From positions 645,501-709,500 of the forward strand of contig NZ_CP061813.1 in the NCBI RefSeq assembly GCF_014784055.1: a DNA stretch of 64,000 nucleotides, written 5' to 3'. The position numbers were made by a program, and so were the translations under genes. The DNA comes from Polaribacter haliotis. Its GTDB lineage: Bacteria > Bacteroidota > Bacteroidia > Flavobacteriales > Flavobacteriaceae. Shown here piece after piece: positions 18,405 through 27,276 of this stretch (the stretch's first letter is position 1; every line of letters begins with the position of its first letter). The notes below the pieces were generated by a model. It had not been told where the DNA came from. It ran no database searches and worked only from the letters and a program-made list of their open reading frames with translations.

Positions 18405-18520
18405 GGTCAGCATGTGTCAGAAGAGGTCAGCATGTGTCACAAGAGGTCAGGATGTGTCATAACAGGTCAGCATGTGTCAGAACCGTTCACTTTGTGTCAA
18501 TACGTGTCAGTACGTGTCAA
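18405..18520. repeat. Iteron-like 20-bp tandem direct repeats
   Basis: Copies begin exactly 20 bp apart at 18405, 18425, 18445 and 18465 with the form GGTCAGCATGTGTCAGAAGA (minor variants). A weaker fifth copy starts at 18485, followed by two 10-bp half-units containing ACGTGTCA. The inner GTGTCA half-site recurs in every unit. The array ends about 64 bp upstream of the DUF6266 start codon. Helical-phase direct repeats of this kind usually bind a protein cooperatively. Confidence 0.85.
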
Positions 18521-18583
18521 CTGTTTGTTTTTATGGTTTTTAGCTTCTATGTTTGGGGTCTATTAATCATAAAAAATAAAATT

Positions 18584-19225
18584 ATGGCAACATTTGAAAA
18601 AGGTATTCTTGGCGGATTTTCTGGCAAGGTAGGAAACGTAGTAGGCTCTCGATGGAGAGGGAAAAACGTAATGCGTAGTTTACCACAGCGTGGTAATTAT
18701 ACGGCTACAGAAAAACAGGAAGAACAACGACAAAAATTTAAGGTCGTTATTGGGTTTTTAAGTCCTATTGTAGACGTGTTAAGCAACTATTTTGGTGCTC
18801 CACAGGGCGATAAATCGCGTTCTAACTTGGCAACTTCTTACCATTTGAAAAACGCAGTGGTTAGTACCCCACAAGGCATGGTAATGGATTACCCAAAAGT
18901 ATTAATTAGCAAAGGCGATTTAAGAGGTATCGATGGTGGTACTGTGGCTGCAGCTGCAGGACAAACCCTAAATTTTGGTTGGCAAGACAATAGTGGCCAA
19001 GGAAAAGCCACAGCAACAGACACACTAATGGTAGTGGTGTATGCACCCGACTTAAATTTGTTTTACACCAATTTAACGGTTGCTACACGAGATGCCACAA
19101 CAGCAGCAGTAACCTTACCAAATTTTATGGCAAGTTTCGAAGTAGAAATTTGGGCTTCTTTTAGCAAACCAGGAACCAATTTTGCTGCAATAAGTACCTA
19201 TATGGGTGCTGTTACAGTATTGTAA
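18584..19225 (+). CDS. DUF6266 family protein
   Basis: The start chosen is the ATG at 18584 (MATFEKGILGGFSGKVGNVVGSRWRGK), which is the usual first block of this Bacteroidota family. An upstream extension to 18434 would be translated from the tandem repeat and is rejected. The 213-residue product is Gly/Ala/Thr-rich with beta-strand character in the second half (TLMVVVYAPDLNLFY; FEVEIWASFSKPG) and no signal peptide. The function of the family is unknown. It is convergent with an HTH gene, separated by a perfect hairpin, and lies beside tRNA-Tyr, which could mean it belongs to a remnant of an integrated element. Its codons are noticeably less AT-rich than those of neighbouring genes. Confidence 0.75.
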   Translation: MATFEKGILGGFSGKVGNVVGSRWRGKNVMRSLPQRGNYTATEKQEEQRQKFKVVIGFLSPIVDVLSNYFGAPQGDKSRSNLATSYHLKNAVVSTPQGMVMDYPKVLISKGDLRGIDGGTVAAAAGQTLNFGWQDNSGQGKATATDTLMVVVYAPDLNLFYTNLTVATRDATTAAVTLPNFMASFEVEIWASFSKPGTNFAAISTYMGAVTVL

Positions 19226-19244
19226 AAAAACTGTTAACTTATTT

Positions 19245-19292
19245 ATAAAGTGTTTACGTATAACATTTGTATGTTATACGTAAACACTTTAT
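19245..19292. terminator. Perfect 22-bp hairpin, bidirectional terminator between convergent genes
   Basis: Arms 19245-19266 and 19271-19292 are perfectly complementary around a TTGT loop (ATAAAGTGTTTACGTATAAC... and its complement). The hairpin starts 20 bp after the DUF6266 stop and ends 9 bp before the HTH stop. A/T-rich flanks allow termination in both directions. It is longer than any other terminator in the window. Confidence 0.8.
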
Positions 19293-19300
19293 TTTAATGC

Positions 19301-19609
19301 TTATTTATCTAAACGCTTTTTAAATAAAGCTGTTAGCAATAAACCATTTACTTCCGACTTACTAATATTGCTAAGTGCCTTATGCATAAACACCTTGTTT
19401 AATAAGTGTCTAGGATAGATAGGAATTCGACCTAATTTAAAATTGGGGATGTTGTGTTTTTTGCGCAATCGGTATAAGGTACTGCGGCTCACGTTTAAAT
19501 GTTTCATGACTTCTTCTGTTGTAAGCCATTCTTCTTTTTTTAATAACTGGGTATCAAAATCTAAATGCGTGTTTTGTAATGCTGGTTGGTTTTTTTTTTC
19601 ATTTTTCAT
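19301..19609 (-). CDS. Helix-turn-helix (excisionase/MerR-like) DNA-binding protein
   Basis: The 102-residue protein carries an HTH_17-type domain at about 28-75: EEWLTTEEVMKHLNVSRSTLYRLRKKHNIPNFKLGRIPIYPRHLLN. This domain class is found in phage and conjugative-element excisionases and small regulators. The C-terminal extension is basic and helical. It is encoded next to the tRNA-Tyr gene and near a 20-bp tandem repeat, which could be its binding array, but no integrase or transposase is visible in the window. Regulator or recombination directionality factor of a degraded element are both possible. Confidence 0.8.
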   Translation of the reverse strand: MKNEKKNQPALQNTHLDFDTQLLKKEEWLTTEEVMKHLNVSRSTLYRLRKKHNIPNFKLGRIPIYPRHLLNKVFMHKALSNISKSEVNGLLLTALFKKRLDK

Positions 19610-19792
19610 AATCGCTTTTTCTTAACAACATACTCGGTTGACATAGAGCATATTACCCCTAAATATAATAAATTTTTATAAAGTATTGTTTTTCAGATGT
19701 AAAAAAGTAGTGTAATTCAGGTATAAATACGGGGTTTTATTATTTAAAAACTTAAAGAAAAAAAGAGAATTTTTAATAGCGTTTAGAAAAAT

Positions 19793-19824
19793 GACTAACA
19801 GATTGCTTTGTAACTCGCAAAGAC
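19793..19824 (-). repeat. Degenerate family A repeat beside tRNA-Tyr
   Basis: On the minus strand this reads GTCTTTGCGAGTTACAAAGC followed by AATCTGTTAGTCAT, recognisably the family A core with several changes. It lies 19 bp from the 3' end of tRNA-Tyr. Confidence 0.55.
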
Positions 19825-19842
19825 AAATAAATAGGTAAATTG

Positions 19843-19924
19843 TGGGGAGAGCAGGATTCGAACCTGCGAAGACGTAGTCAACGGAGTTACAGTCCGTCCT
19901 CGTTGGCCGCTTGAGTATCTCCCC
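19843..19924 (-). tRNA. tRNA-Tyr (GTA)
   Basis: The minus strand gives a type II tRNA of 82 nt. The acceptor stem is GGGGAGA/TCTCCCC with discriminator A, the anticodon loop CTGTAAC has anticodon GTA, there is a long variable arm, and the T-loop is GGTTCGAATCC. CCA is not encoded (ACA follows). The 3' end faces the HTH/DUF6266/restriction region, the geometry expected if an element once integrated at this tRNA. Confidence 0.97.
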
Positions 19925-20190
19925 TTTCTTTTACTAGGTTAATGAACTTAAAATAACAACAATTTTTAAGTAAATAAATTCGCTGTTATCTTAAAAAGGT
20001 TGCAAATATAAAAAGTTTTATAACATGTAATTAAAATATTATATTCTTTTTTTTGCTTTATTTTTATGGTAGCATCTGTAATACTATTTTAAAGTAGAAT
20101 AGCAATCTCAACTACTTAAAAATCAATTACTTTATATTTCTCCTAATCAATTTTCTTACTTTTTCTACATTTTTTTTGTAAATTCATTTT

Positions 20191-22455
20191 ATGGAAATAC
20201 AAAAATATACTGCTGGCGTTTTACAATACATTCCTTTCTTTTATGTGATTTGGTCGGACGATTTATTATCATATTCAGAGGTTTCTGTTGTAAAAAAAGC
20301 CATTGAACAAGATAAAACGCTAACCAAAAAAGACTACAGCTATCTTTTAAAATATTTAGATAAAAAAGCACCACCAACGTATGCTGCATTAAAGCATTGG
20401 AAAAAAACAATTTCTAATGCGAACATTAAGTTAGTGGAAAGCGATACTTATCCCCTAGCTACTTTTAGTCAGAAAATGATTTGTCATCATTTTGCAGAAT
20501 GTCCATTCAATCCGAATTTAAAAGATATTGAAATCAATTTAGGGATTCAACCAAACCATTACAATCATTTATTTGAAATTGAAATTGTTAAAGAAGCGAC
20601 TTCTAATTATTACAATCCTGCTGAAATAGATACTATTTTAAAAGGAGACCAAACCATTGTTATTGATGCCTTTAGAGATTTTTTAAAAGATCCCATTTTT
20701 AAATGGGATATTAAAAGAGACAAAGAAGCATTTAGAAACCATGTTTTAGAACAAGTAAAAGTTTTGGCAAAAGAAGGTTATGGAGCCATGTCTTACGATA
20801 CGCCTTATGGAGGTAGCAATAATATGGTTGGTTATGCTGGAATTTTCGAAAACTTAATGTACGTTGATGGAAGTTTGGCCATAAAATTCGGAGTCCAATT
20901 TGGCCTTTTCGGAGGAAGTATTCAAAAATTAGGCACCAAAAAACATCATGATACATATCTAACTGAAACTGGAAAAGCCAACATTTTAGGATGTTTTGCC
21001 ATGACAGAAACTGGGCATGGATCGAATGTTAGAGGCGTTAAAACAACTGCAACTTACGACAAAGAAAAAGACAGTATTATTATTCACACACCAGGAGAAA
21101 ACGATAATAAGGAATATATTGGAAATGCCTTGCATTCGACAATGGCTTCCGTTTTTGCACAGTTAATTGTCGATGGAAAAAACCATGGTGTGCATGCTAT
21201 TTTAGTGACCATTCGTGATGAAAATCATACCCTAACACCTGGAGTTACCATCGAAGACAATGGCTATAAATTAGGATTAAATGGTGTTGATAATGGTAAA
21301 ATTTGGTTCCATCAAGTTCGAGTTCCAAGAGAAAATTTATTAAATAAATATGGAGACATTTCTCCAGAGGGAACCTATTATTCTGAAATAAAAAACCCCA
21401 ACAAACGCTTTTTTACGATGTTGGGTACTTTGGTGGGTGGTAGAATTTGTGTGGCAAGAGCTGGACTTGGAGGTGCAAAAAAGTCATTGGCGATTGCTGT
21501 AAAACACGCTTTAAAAAGAAGACAATTTAACGACAGCATAAAAATTCAAGAAGACTTGTTAATGGATTATCCCAGCCACCAATTGCGTTTAACGCCTGCA
21601 GTTGTTAGCTGTTATGTGTATGATGTTACATTAACACATATTATGAAAGTGTATAGTGATCCAAAAATTAAAGACAAACGAAAAATAGAAACCCAAGTAG
21701 CAGGATTAAAGTCTATTATTACCTGGTTTGCAAACGACACCATACAAGAATGTAGAGAAGCTTGTGGTGGAAAAGGATATTTGTTAGAAAACCAAATTGC
21801 AGATTTAAAGGGAGATGTAGATATTTTTACCACGTTCGAAGGAGACAATCATGTATTGTTACAATTGGCAGCAAAAGGAGTTTTGTCTGATTTTAAATCG
21901 GAATTTAACAGTGCTGGTTTTACAGCAGTTCTAAAATTATTAGGAGAAAGAATTGGCGATAAACTAAATACCATTAACCCTGTTTACACGAATAATGTCG
22001 ATACAGAACATTTGTATAGTGCTAAATTTCATAGACATGCGTTCGATTATCGTACAAGAAGGTTCACCTACACAGTTGCCATGCGAATTCGAGATTATGT
22101 AAAGAAAGGAGTTCCTTCCTACCAAGCCTTTTTAAAAGTACAAACGCATTTATTGGCTTTAGGAAAAGCATATAGTGTAGAACTGGCTTATAACACTTTT
22201 GTTGACTTTACAGAAACTATTATCGATGAAAAAAACAGGTTACTGTTCAGAAAAATAGGGACTTTATATGCTTTACATGAATTGCGAAAAGACGCTTCTT
22301 GGTATTTGGAACAAGGCTATATTAGTGGCACAAAATCGAAAGCAATTCGCCAACGAGTAGAAAGGTTATCTACAGAATTAAGACCTCATATTGGAGTTTT
22401 AGTAGATGGTTTTGGAATACCAGACCATTGCTTGGAAGCACCTATTGCGAATTAA
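20191..22455 (+). CDS. Acyl-CoA oxidase / acyl-CoA dehydrogenase family enzyme
   Basis: At 754 residues this matches the long acyl-CoA oxidase-type members of the flavin-dependent acyl-CoA dehydrogenase superfamily, which introduce the trans-2 double bond in fatty acyl-CoA. Visible elements are the FAD/substrate region ILGCFAMTETGHGSNVRGVKTTATYD (about 260-285) and the middle beta domain GVTIEDNGYKLGLNGVDNGKIWFHQVRVPRENLL. The C-terminal helical part includes CREACGGKGYLLENQIADLKGDVDIFTTFEGDNHVLLQLAAKG. This last block carries the region of the catalytic Glu (TFEGDN). Whether it passes electrons to oxygen or to an electron-transfer flavoprotein cannot be decided here. No signal peptide is present and the gene is monocistronic. 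Confidence 0.88.
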   Translation: MEIQKYTAGVLQYIPFFYVIWSDDLLSYSEVSVVKKAIEQDKTLTKKDYSYLLKYLDKKAPPTYAALKHWKKTISNANIKLVESDTYPLATFSQKMICHHFAECPFNPNLKDIEINLGIQPNHYNHLFEIEIVKEATSNYYNPAEIDTILKGDQTIVIDAFRDFLKDPIFKWDIKRDKEAFRNHVLEQVKVLAKEGYGAMSYDTPYGGSNNMVGYAGIFENLMYVDGSLAIKFGVQFGLFGGSIQKLGTKKHHDTYLTETGKANILGCFAMTETGHGSNVRGVKTTATYDKEKDSIIIHTPGENDNKEYIGNALHSTMASVFAQLIVDGKNHGVHAILVTIRDENHTLTPGVTIEDNGYKLGLNGVDNGKIWFHQVRVPRENLLNKYGDISPEGTYYSEIKNPNKRFFTMLGTLVGGRICVARAGLGGAKKSLAIAVKHALKRRQFNDSIKIQEDLLMDYPSHQLRLTPAVVSCYVYDVTLTHIMKVYSDPKIKDKRKIETQVAGLKSIITWFANDTIQECREACGGKGYLLENQIADLKGDVDIFTTFEGDNHVLLQLAAKGVLSDFKSEFNSAGFTAVLKLLGERIGDKLNTINPVYTNNVDTEHLYSAKFHRHAFDYRTRRFTYTVAMRIRDYVKKGVPSYQAFLKVQTHLLALGKAYSVELAYNTFVDFTETIIDEKNRLLFRKIGTLYALHELRKDASWYLEQGYISGTKSKAIRQRVERLSTELRPHIGVLVDGFGIPDHCLEAPIAN

Positions 22456-22535
22456 AAGTAAAAATATAAGGTAATAAATACATATTTAGGATTCTTTAAA
22501 GCAATCATAAATATTGCAATTCTCTATATTTGTAT

Positions 22536-24860
22536 ATGTTTAAAAATTACACAATACTACTTACTTTTTTAATTTCCTTTTCTGCTTTGTTGGCGCAAGA
22601 AAAAAAACCAAAAGTAGCTTTGGTTTTAAGTGGTGGTGGCGCAAAAGGAGTTGCACACATTCCATTATTACAAAAAATGGATTCACTTGGCATTGTACCC
22701 GATTTAATTGTGGGGAATAGTATGGGAAGTATTGTTGGTGGTTTGTATGCTATGGGGTATTCTGGAAATGAAATCGCCAATTTGGCTAAAAATATAGACT
22801 GGAACAACTTAATAGGTGGAAGTCTCTCTTTAGATAATGTAAGTAACGAAGAAAAAAGTGAGTTCAATCAATATTTAATAAGTGCTGCAATTGTAAAAGG
22901 GAAAGTTAAAATTAGTCCGTTTATTTTAAGCGACCAAAACTTAAGAAATTTTCTAACTTCTATTACGTATCCTGTGTATAATATTTCTAATTTCGATAAG
23001 CTACCCATTCCTTTTCGAGCATTGGCAACTGATATTGTTGCTGGAAAAGAAGTGGTTCTAGACAGTGGCTCTTTGGCTTTGGCCATGCGTTCTAGTATGT
23101 CTATTCCTGGAGTGTTTTCTGCAGTTCCTTATAAAAACACCTTATTAATTGATGGTGGAGTTCTAAATAATTTTCCTGTAGATGTAGCAAAAAGATTGGG
23201 TGCCGATTTTATTATTGGAAGCGATGTTGGTAATGGAATGTTACCTAAAGAACGACTAGATAATTTGCAGTCTTTATTATTTCAATCGGGTATGATTGCT
23301 AGTAATATTAAAAATCCAGCAAATAGAAAATTGTGCGATATTTTATTAAGTCATGGTCCTAATATTACTTATGGTACACCCGATTTCGGACAAGCCTCAA
23401 ATATTTACAAGCAAGGAAAAATCGCTTTAACAAAAGAACTTTCTCAGCTGGTAAAAATTTCTAAAGAACTTAAGAAATTTAAACAAAGAACAAGAAGTTT
23501 ACCCATAGAAAGAGATTCTATCTCCCTAGATGCTATTGAATATAAAGGAATTTCAGAAGAACATTTAAATTTAATTAAAGCGCGTGCAAACCTTAATAAA
23601 GGCGAAAAATACACAAAAGTAGACATTGCAAAAGGGATAAATACAGCCATGGGTACAGCTTTATTTGAGCAGATTGCATATGGTTTTTTTGACAAAGAAA
23701 ATAAAACAACACTTTTTTTAAATGCATCTGAAATTGCAAACCATCAAATTAAAGGGGCTGTGCATTATAATAATGAATTGGGTGCTGGATTAATTTTGAA
23801 TTATACAGGGCGAAATTTAATAGGAAAATCTTCTAGAAGTCTTATTACTATTGATTTAGCAAAGAATCCGAAAATTAGATTGCAACATCAAAATATATTA
23901 GGGGAAAATAAAAATTGGTGGATGCGAAGTGAATTGTATGTAAATAATTACAGTCAAGGTTTGTTTACAGCTGGTTTTAGAACAGAGGATTATAAATATA
24001 GGTTTCAGCAAGTAAAAAGTAAGATAAACCGAAATTTAAGCTCTCTAAAAAGTTACGTTGGTATAGGATTCGAATATGAAAACACCGTTTTAAAACCACA
24101 GGTTCCCATAGATGTAACGTCAGATGAAGGAGACCAAATTAGTAGATATCGATATCAAGATTATTTAGGAACTTTAAGCTTTCATTACAATACCATAAAC
24201 AAACAATATTTTGCAACCCAAGGTACATCTGTTGCTGTAAACTATAAAAGATCGTTGAATAATTTATTGAATATAGATATTTTTTCGTTTGATACACCAG
24301 AAGATATTGAATTAGAATCGTCTCTTGCTAACTATCATAAATTATCCATAGCAGCATCGAAAAGAATACCTATATCACCAAAATCTACACTAATTACAGG
24401 AATTACAAGTGGTTTTATTTTTGAAGATTCCGTAAAAGAAAATGAGCTTTCTTTTACAGATTATTCAGTTGGGCCTTCTTATTATTTGGGTGGAAATGCA
24501 TCTATTGCACGAGGTGGAAGTTTTATAGTTCCTGGACTAAAAGATGGCGAAGTTTTAGCGAGTCAGTTTATAAAGGCAGACGTTTCTTTTCAATATGCGC
24601 TACAAAAGAAACTATTTTTAACGCCACATCTAGATTTGGTTATTTTTGGAGACCATTCATTCTCTAATTATGTAAACAACTTTACAAAACCAACTTCAAA
24701 TTGGAACAATATAGAACAAACAGGCCTTATTATTTCTACAGGACTTACTGCTTCTTACAATTCTATTTTAGGACCCATTAGTATAGACGCATCTTTTGTA
24801 AATGACATTAATCAAATGCGTTTTTTCGTGGGTGTAGGTTATAGTTTTGTAGGGTTTTAA
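22536..24860 (+). CDS. Patatin-like phospholipase with POTRA-like region and C-terminal outer-membrane barrel
   Basis: The start chosen is the ATG at 22536 (MFKNYTILLTFLISFSALLAQ, a signal peptide). An in-frame TTG two codons earlier is less likely. The 774-residue protein has a patatin domain (about 25-215) with the oxyanion motif SGGGAKGVAH, the nucleophile elbow GNSMG and the catalytic Asp in IDGG. A short POTRA-like segment (about 315-370) precedes a C-terminal 16-strand-like BamA/TamA-type barrel of about 400 residues ending in the aromatic strand VGVGYSFVGF. This matches PlpD-like type Vd passengers, and in Bacteroidota it is a common outer-membrane lipase-type protein. Predicted serine lipid hydrolase at the outer membrane. 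Confidence 0.9.
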   Translation: MFKNYTILLTFLISFSALLAQEKKPKVALVLSGGGAKGVAHIPLLQKMDSLGIVPDLIVGNSMGSIVGGLYAMGYSGNEIANLAKNIDWNNLIGGSLSLDNVSNEEKSEFNQYLISAAIVKGKVKISPFILSDQNLRNFLTSITYPVYNISNFDKLPIPFRALATDIVAGKEVVLDSGSLALAMRSSMSIPGVFSAVPYKNTLLIDGGVLNNFPVDVAKRLGADFIIGSDVGNGMLPKERLDNLQSLLFQSGMIASNIKNPANRKLCDILLSHGPNITYGTPDFGQASNIYKQGKIALTKELSQLVKISKELKKFKQRTRSLPIERDSISLDAIEYKGISEEHLNLIKARANLNKGEKYTKVDIAKGINTAMGTALFEQIAYGFFDKENKTTLFLNASEIANHQIKGAVHYNNELGAGLILNYTGRNLIGKSSRSLITIDLAKNPKIRLQHQNILGENKNWWMRSELYVNNYSQGLFTAGFRTEDYKYRFQQVKSKINRNLSSLKSYVGIGFEYENTVLKPQVPIDVTSDEGDQISRYRYQDYLGTLSFHYNTINKQYFATQGTSVAVNYKRSLNNLLNIDIFSFDTPEDIELESSLANYHKLSIAASKRIPISPKSTLITGITSGFIFEDSVKENELSFTDYSVGPSYYLGGNASIARGGSFIVPGLKDGEVLASQFIKADVSFQYALQKKLFLTPHLDLVIFGDHSFSNYVNNFTKPTSNWNNIEQTGLIISTGLTASYNSILGPISIDASFVNDINQMRFFVGVGYSFVGF

Positions 24861-24974
24861 ATTTAATGAGTTTGTATTTTCTTATTAAGATTTAATCGAT
24901 AATTTTATAAAATATTTGTGAAATAATAATTCACAAAACCTAGAGTAGAAAAAATAAGTACTTCAATTTAATTG

Positions 24975-24982
24975 TATCTTTG
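24975..24982 (+). promoter_or_regulatory. Putative promoter of the short DEAD-like gene
   Basis: TATCTTTG matches the TAnnTTTG consensus exactly and lies 36 bp before the start codon at 25019. No clear -33 TTG precedes it. Confidence 0.45.
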
Positions 24983-25018
24983 CCTCAATATTTTATGTAA
25001 ATAATTATCTTATTTTAT

Positions 25019-25630
25019 ATGCCTTTTAGAAAATTACATCCTCATTTGAAAGAAAAGTTAGCCGAATTTGAGATAACAACTCCTACTCCATTTCAAAAAG
25101 CAAGTATCTCTACCATTAAAAGTGGCGCCAATGTTTTTTGTAATGCTCCAGAAAATAGTGGAAAAACAACTACTTTAATACTAACTTCTTTAAATAAATT
25201 AAAGTGCGAAGAAGTTGGTACAGCACCAAGAGCCATTGTTTTGGTAGAAAATAATGACAAAGCTTTAGAATTATATGATGTTTTTTTAAAATACACAAGA
25301 TCTTCTTCTCTACGAGTTTACGTTGCAAATGAAAGAGAACATATCGATTTATTAAAGTCGGAGATTTTTGAAGGTGTAGATGTTCTAATTGCGACTCCAA
25401 AAACAATGCACAAACTGTTGTTATTAGAAGGTGTAAATACAACACAAGTAAAGATTTTTAGCATCGATAATGCCGATTTTCTAGCACAAAAAAACTATTC
25501 TGCTGAAGTTTTATCAATAACACAAAGTATTACGAAATGTCAGTTTGTAATGTATTCAGAAAAAATGAATCCTACTTTAAAACGTTTTGAAGATTATTTT
25601 ATGCAATTTGCCAAAACAGTTGCTGTTTAA
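25019..25630 (+). CDS. Degenerate single-domain DEAD-box-like protein
   Basis: The 203 residues align with the first RecA domain only of DEAD-box RNA helicases. There is a Q-motif-like region (ITTPTPFQKASI), a modified motif I APENSGKTT (about 42-50), motif Ib ATPKT (about 126-130), motif II changed to SIDNADFL instead of DEAD, and motif III changed to MYSEKM instead of SAT. No second helicase domain follows; the stop codon is followed by an unrelated gene. Walker A Lys-Thr are kept but the ATP-hydrolysing Asp-Glu pair is lost, so it may bind nucleotide without acting as a helicase. The frame is intact. It lies 26 bp upstream of the ThiE-like gene, likely co-transcribed. Confidence 0.75.
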   Translation: MPFRKLHPHLKEKLAEFEITTPTPFQKASISTIKSGANVFCNAPENSGKTTTLILTSLNKLKCEEVGTAPRAIVLVENNDKALELYDVFLKYTRSSSLRVYVANEREHIDLLKSEIFEGVDVLIATPKTMHKLLLLEGVNTTQVKIFSIDNADFLAQKNYSAEVLSITQSITKCQFVMYSEKMNPTLKRFEDYFMQFAKTVAV

Positions 25631-25656
25631 GATTCTATTTTATTAAAAATAAATTT

Positions 25657-26298
25657 ATGATTATTCCTAAATTACATTATATCGCTGAAGGAAAAAATTC
25701 CAAAGAAATTCTAAAGAAGATTCAAAAAGCGTGTACTTCTGGTGCAGAATTGATACAGTTGAATTTAGACACGATTTCTAAAAAAAAGTTTTTAGATGTT
25801 GCGAAAGAAGCTAGAGAAATTACGGCTTATTTTCAAACAAGATTAATTGTAAAAGACCACTATAAAATTGCGAAAGAAGTAAAAGCAGATGGTGTACATT
25901 TCGAAAATACAGACTCCTACTCTTTTTCTGTAAGAATCCATTTATACACATGGCAAATTGTTGGAGGAACTGCGAACAATTTACAAGAATGTGAAGCCTT
26001 ATTAGCAAACGAGTTCGATTATATTACTCTGAGTCCTTTTAAAAATTCATCTTCAAGAGATAAACAAACCAAAGTTTTAGGTTTGGCTGGTTTCTCTACC
26101 ATTATAGATGTTCTAAAAACAGAAACTCCCATTCTTGGTTTTGGCGGAATTACTACAAACGATGTTACTTCTATTTTAGAAACGGGTATTTCTGGTGTTG
26201 TTGTTTCTGAAGCTATTTCTACTAATTTCGATGCTGTAAAAGAATTTAATCAGTTATTAAAAGCTTCTGTTGTAGATGAGAAGCGTTATACTTTCTAA
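25657..26298 (+). CDS. Thiamine phosphate synthase family protein (ThiE/TenI-like)
   Basis: The 213-residue TIM-barrel protein has the family blocks SGAELIQLNLDTISKKKFL (strand with substrate-binding residues), TRLIVKDHYKIAKEVKADGVHF, the phosphate-binding DYITLSPFKNSSSR, and the late strands PILGFGGITTNDV and GISGVVVSEAI. ThiE couples thiazole phosphate and HMP diphosphate, while TenI-like relatives act on thiazole tautomers. The canonical ThiE asparagine/arginine in strand 2 appear replaced here (LIVKD), so the exact reaction is uncertain. Flavobacteria often carry such a second ThiE paralog outside the thi operon. It follows the degenerate DEAD-like gene and precedes an exported protein gene by 24 bp. 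Confidence 0.75.
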   Translation: MIIPKLHYIAEGKNSKEILKKIQKACTSGAELIQLNLDTISKKKFLDVAKEAREITAYFQTRLIVKDHYKIAKEVKADGVHFENTDSYSFSVRIHLYTWQIVGGTANNLQECEALLANEFDYITLSPFKNSSSRDKQTKVLGLAGFSTIIDVLKTETPILGFGGITTNDVTSILETGISGVVVSEAISTNFDAVKEFNQLLKASVVDEKRYTF

Positions 26299-26322
26299 AA
26301 TTTATATTTAAATTCAACTTAT

Positions 26323-27276
26323 TTGAAAGCTTTCTTTAATTTATTTCTGATTCTTTTTTTGATTAAAGCTTCGGTTTTAAAAGCTCAAGAACTAAATATT
26401 AATGGAGGTTTCCTAATTAAAGGAACACTTGTTTTGGGAAACCAAAACAAATCGTTGCAAATTGGTGCTTTTGGTTTTGGTGCTTTAAACTATGGCAAAA
26501 TGTCTTTAGAAAGTGGTTTGTCTTTTGTTTCTTATCAATTTATAAAAAGACATACAAAAAAAATAAACGGGCTCGCCTTTTCCTATGAAGGTTTTACCTT
26601 GGTTGGCATTGGAAATAACACCAATTTATTAGGTTCTTCTGTGTCTAAATTAAATAACGAAGTAATTTATAATCCGAATGGTAAAGGTGGTTTTATTGGC
26701 TTAGGCTTTGGGTTTAGTAAAGATTATTTACCCAAAGAATTAAAAAGTTATGGCATAAAAAATGGTCAGTTTATTATGCGATTTAGTAAAGGAAATAAAA
26801 GTATGCATACCATTTTTACAAACGATTTTAAAATCGGTAAATTATTTAATGGAGAAAGAACAGATTATGCAACTACAGGTTCTTTTTATGCTGGGTATAC
26901 TTCAATAAATAAACAACATAGAGTATTTCAAACAGGAATTGGAATAGCACTATTTACAGCACAACCCAATTATTCCAAATCACCTAGAAACCCTTTAAAT
27001 TCTGATGATGGTCGTAAAAATGTTTGGTTTACCTTACCACCTTTTAAAGATTTATTTTACTCAAATTTATATGGTTTTGTAGCTTACCAAGATGCCAATT
27101 ATTCTGTAAGTTCTAAAATTGGCATAAATAGCGAACGTTTGGGAGCTTATGTACAAAATAAATTACATGACGGTTTTGGATTAAACCCACGTTTTCCTTG
27201 GAATGTTGCTAAAAAAGATAAATTATATTATGAATTTATTGGAAGTATTAATTATACAAATAATACAGATGATTAA
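26323..27276 (+). CDS. Exported beta-rich protein, possibly toxin-23-like, function unknown
   Basis: This 317-residue frame begins with TTG at 26323. No ATG precedes the signal peptide (KAFFNLFLILFLIKASVLKAQ), so TTG is the likely start. The mature part is rich in Gly/Phe/Tyr beta strands (LQIGAFGFGALNYGKMSLESGLSFVSYQF; GGFIGLGFGFSKDY; GSFYAGYTSINKQHRVFQTGIGIALF). It resembles the Bacteroidota proteins with a polymorphic-toxin type 23-like region, but that assignment is from memory and weak. A secreted or outer-membrane role is supported by the signal. Its last 8 bp overlap the start of the LRR lipoprotein gene, pointing to coupled expression. Confidence 0.6.
   Translation: MKAFFNLFLILFLIKASVLKAQELNINGGFLIKGTLVLGNQNKSLQIGAFGFGALNYGKMSLESGLSFVSYQFIKRHTKKINGLAFSYEGFTLVGIGNNTNLLGSSVSKLNNEVIYNPNGKGGFIGLGFGFSKDYLPKELKSYGIKNGQFIMRFSKGNKSMHTIFTNDFKIGKLFNGERTDYATTGSFYAGYTSINKQHRVFQTGIGIALFTAQPNYSKSPRNPLNSDDGRKNVWFTLPPFKDLFYSNLYGFVAYQDANYSVSSKIGINSERLGAYVQNKLHDGFGLNPRFPWNVAKKDKLYYEFIGSINYTNNTDD

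Noticed and set aside
18434..18583. N-terminal extension of the DUF6266 frame
   Set aside because: The extra 50 residues come from the 20-bp tandem repeat and the following gap, whereas the conserved protein begins at the ATG 18584.
19843..19924. Attachment site duplicated at the other end of an island
   Set aside because: I looked for a second copy of the tRNA-Tyr 3' end (GGTTCGAATCCTGCTCTCCC) in the window and did not see one; no integrase is encoded.
22525..22532. TATATTTG as promoter of the patatin gene
   Set aside because: It fits the -7 consensus but lies only 3 bp from the ATG and lacks a -33 element; in such AT-rich DNA this could be chance.
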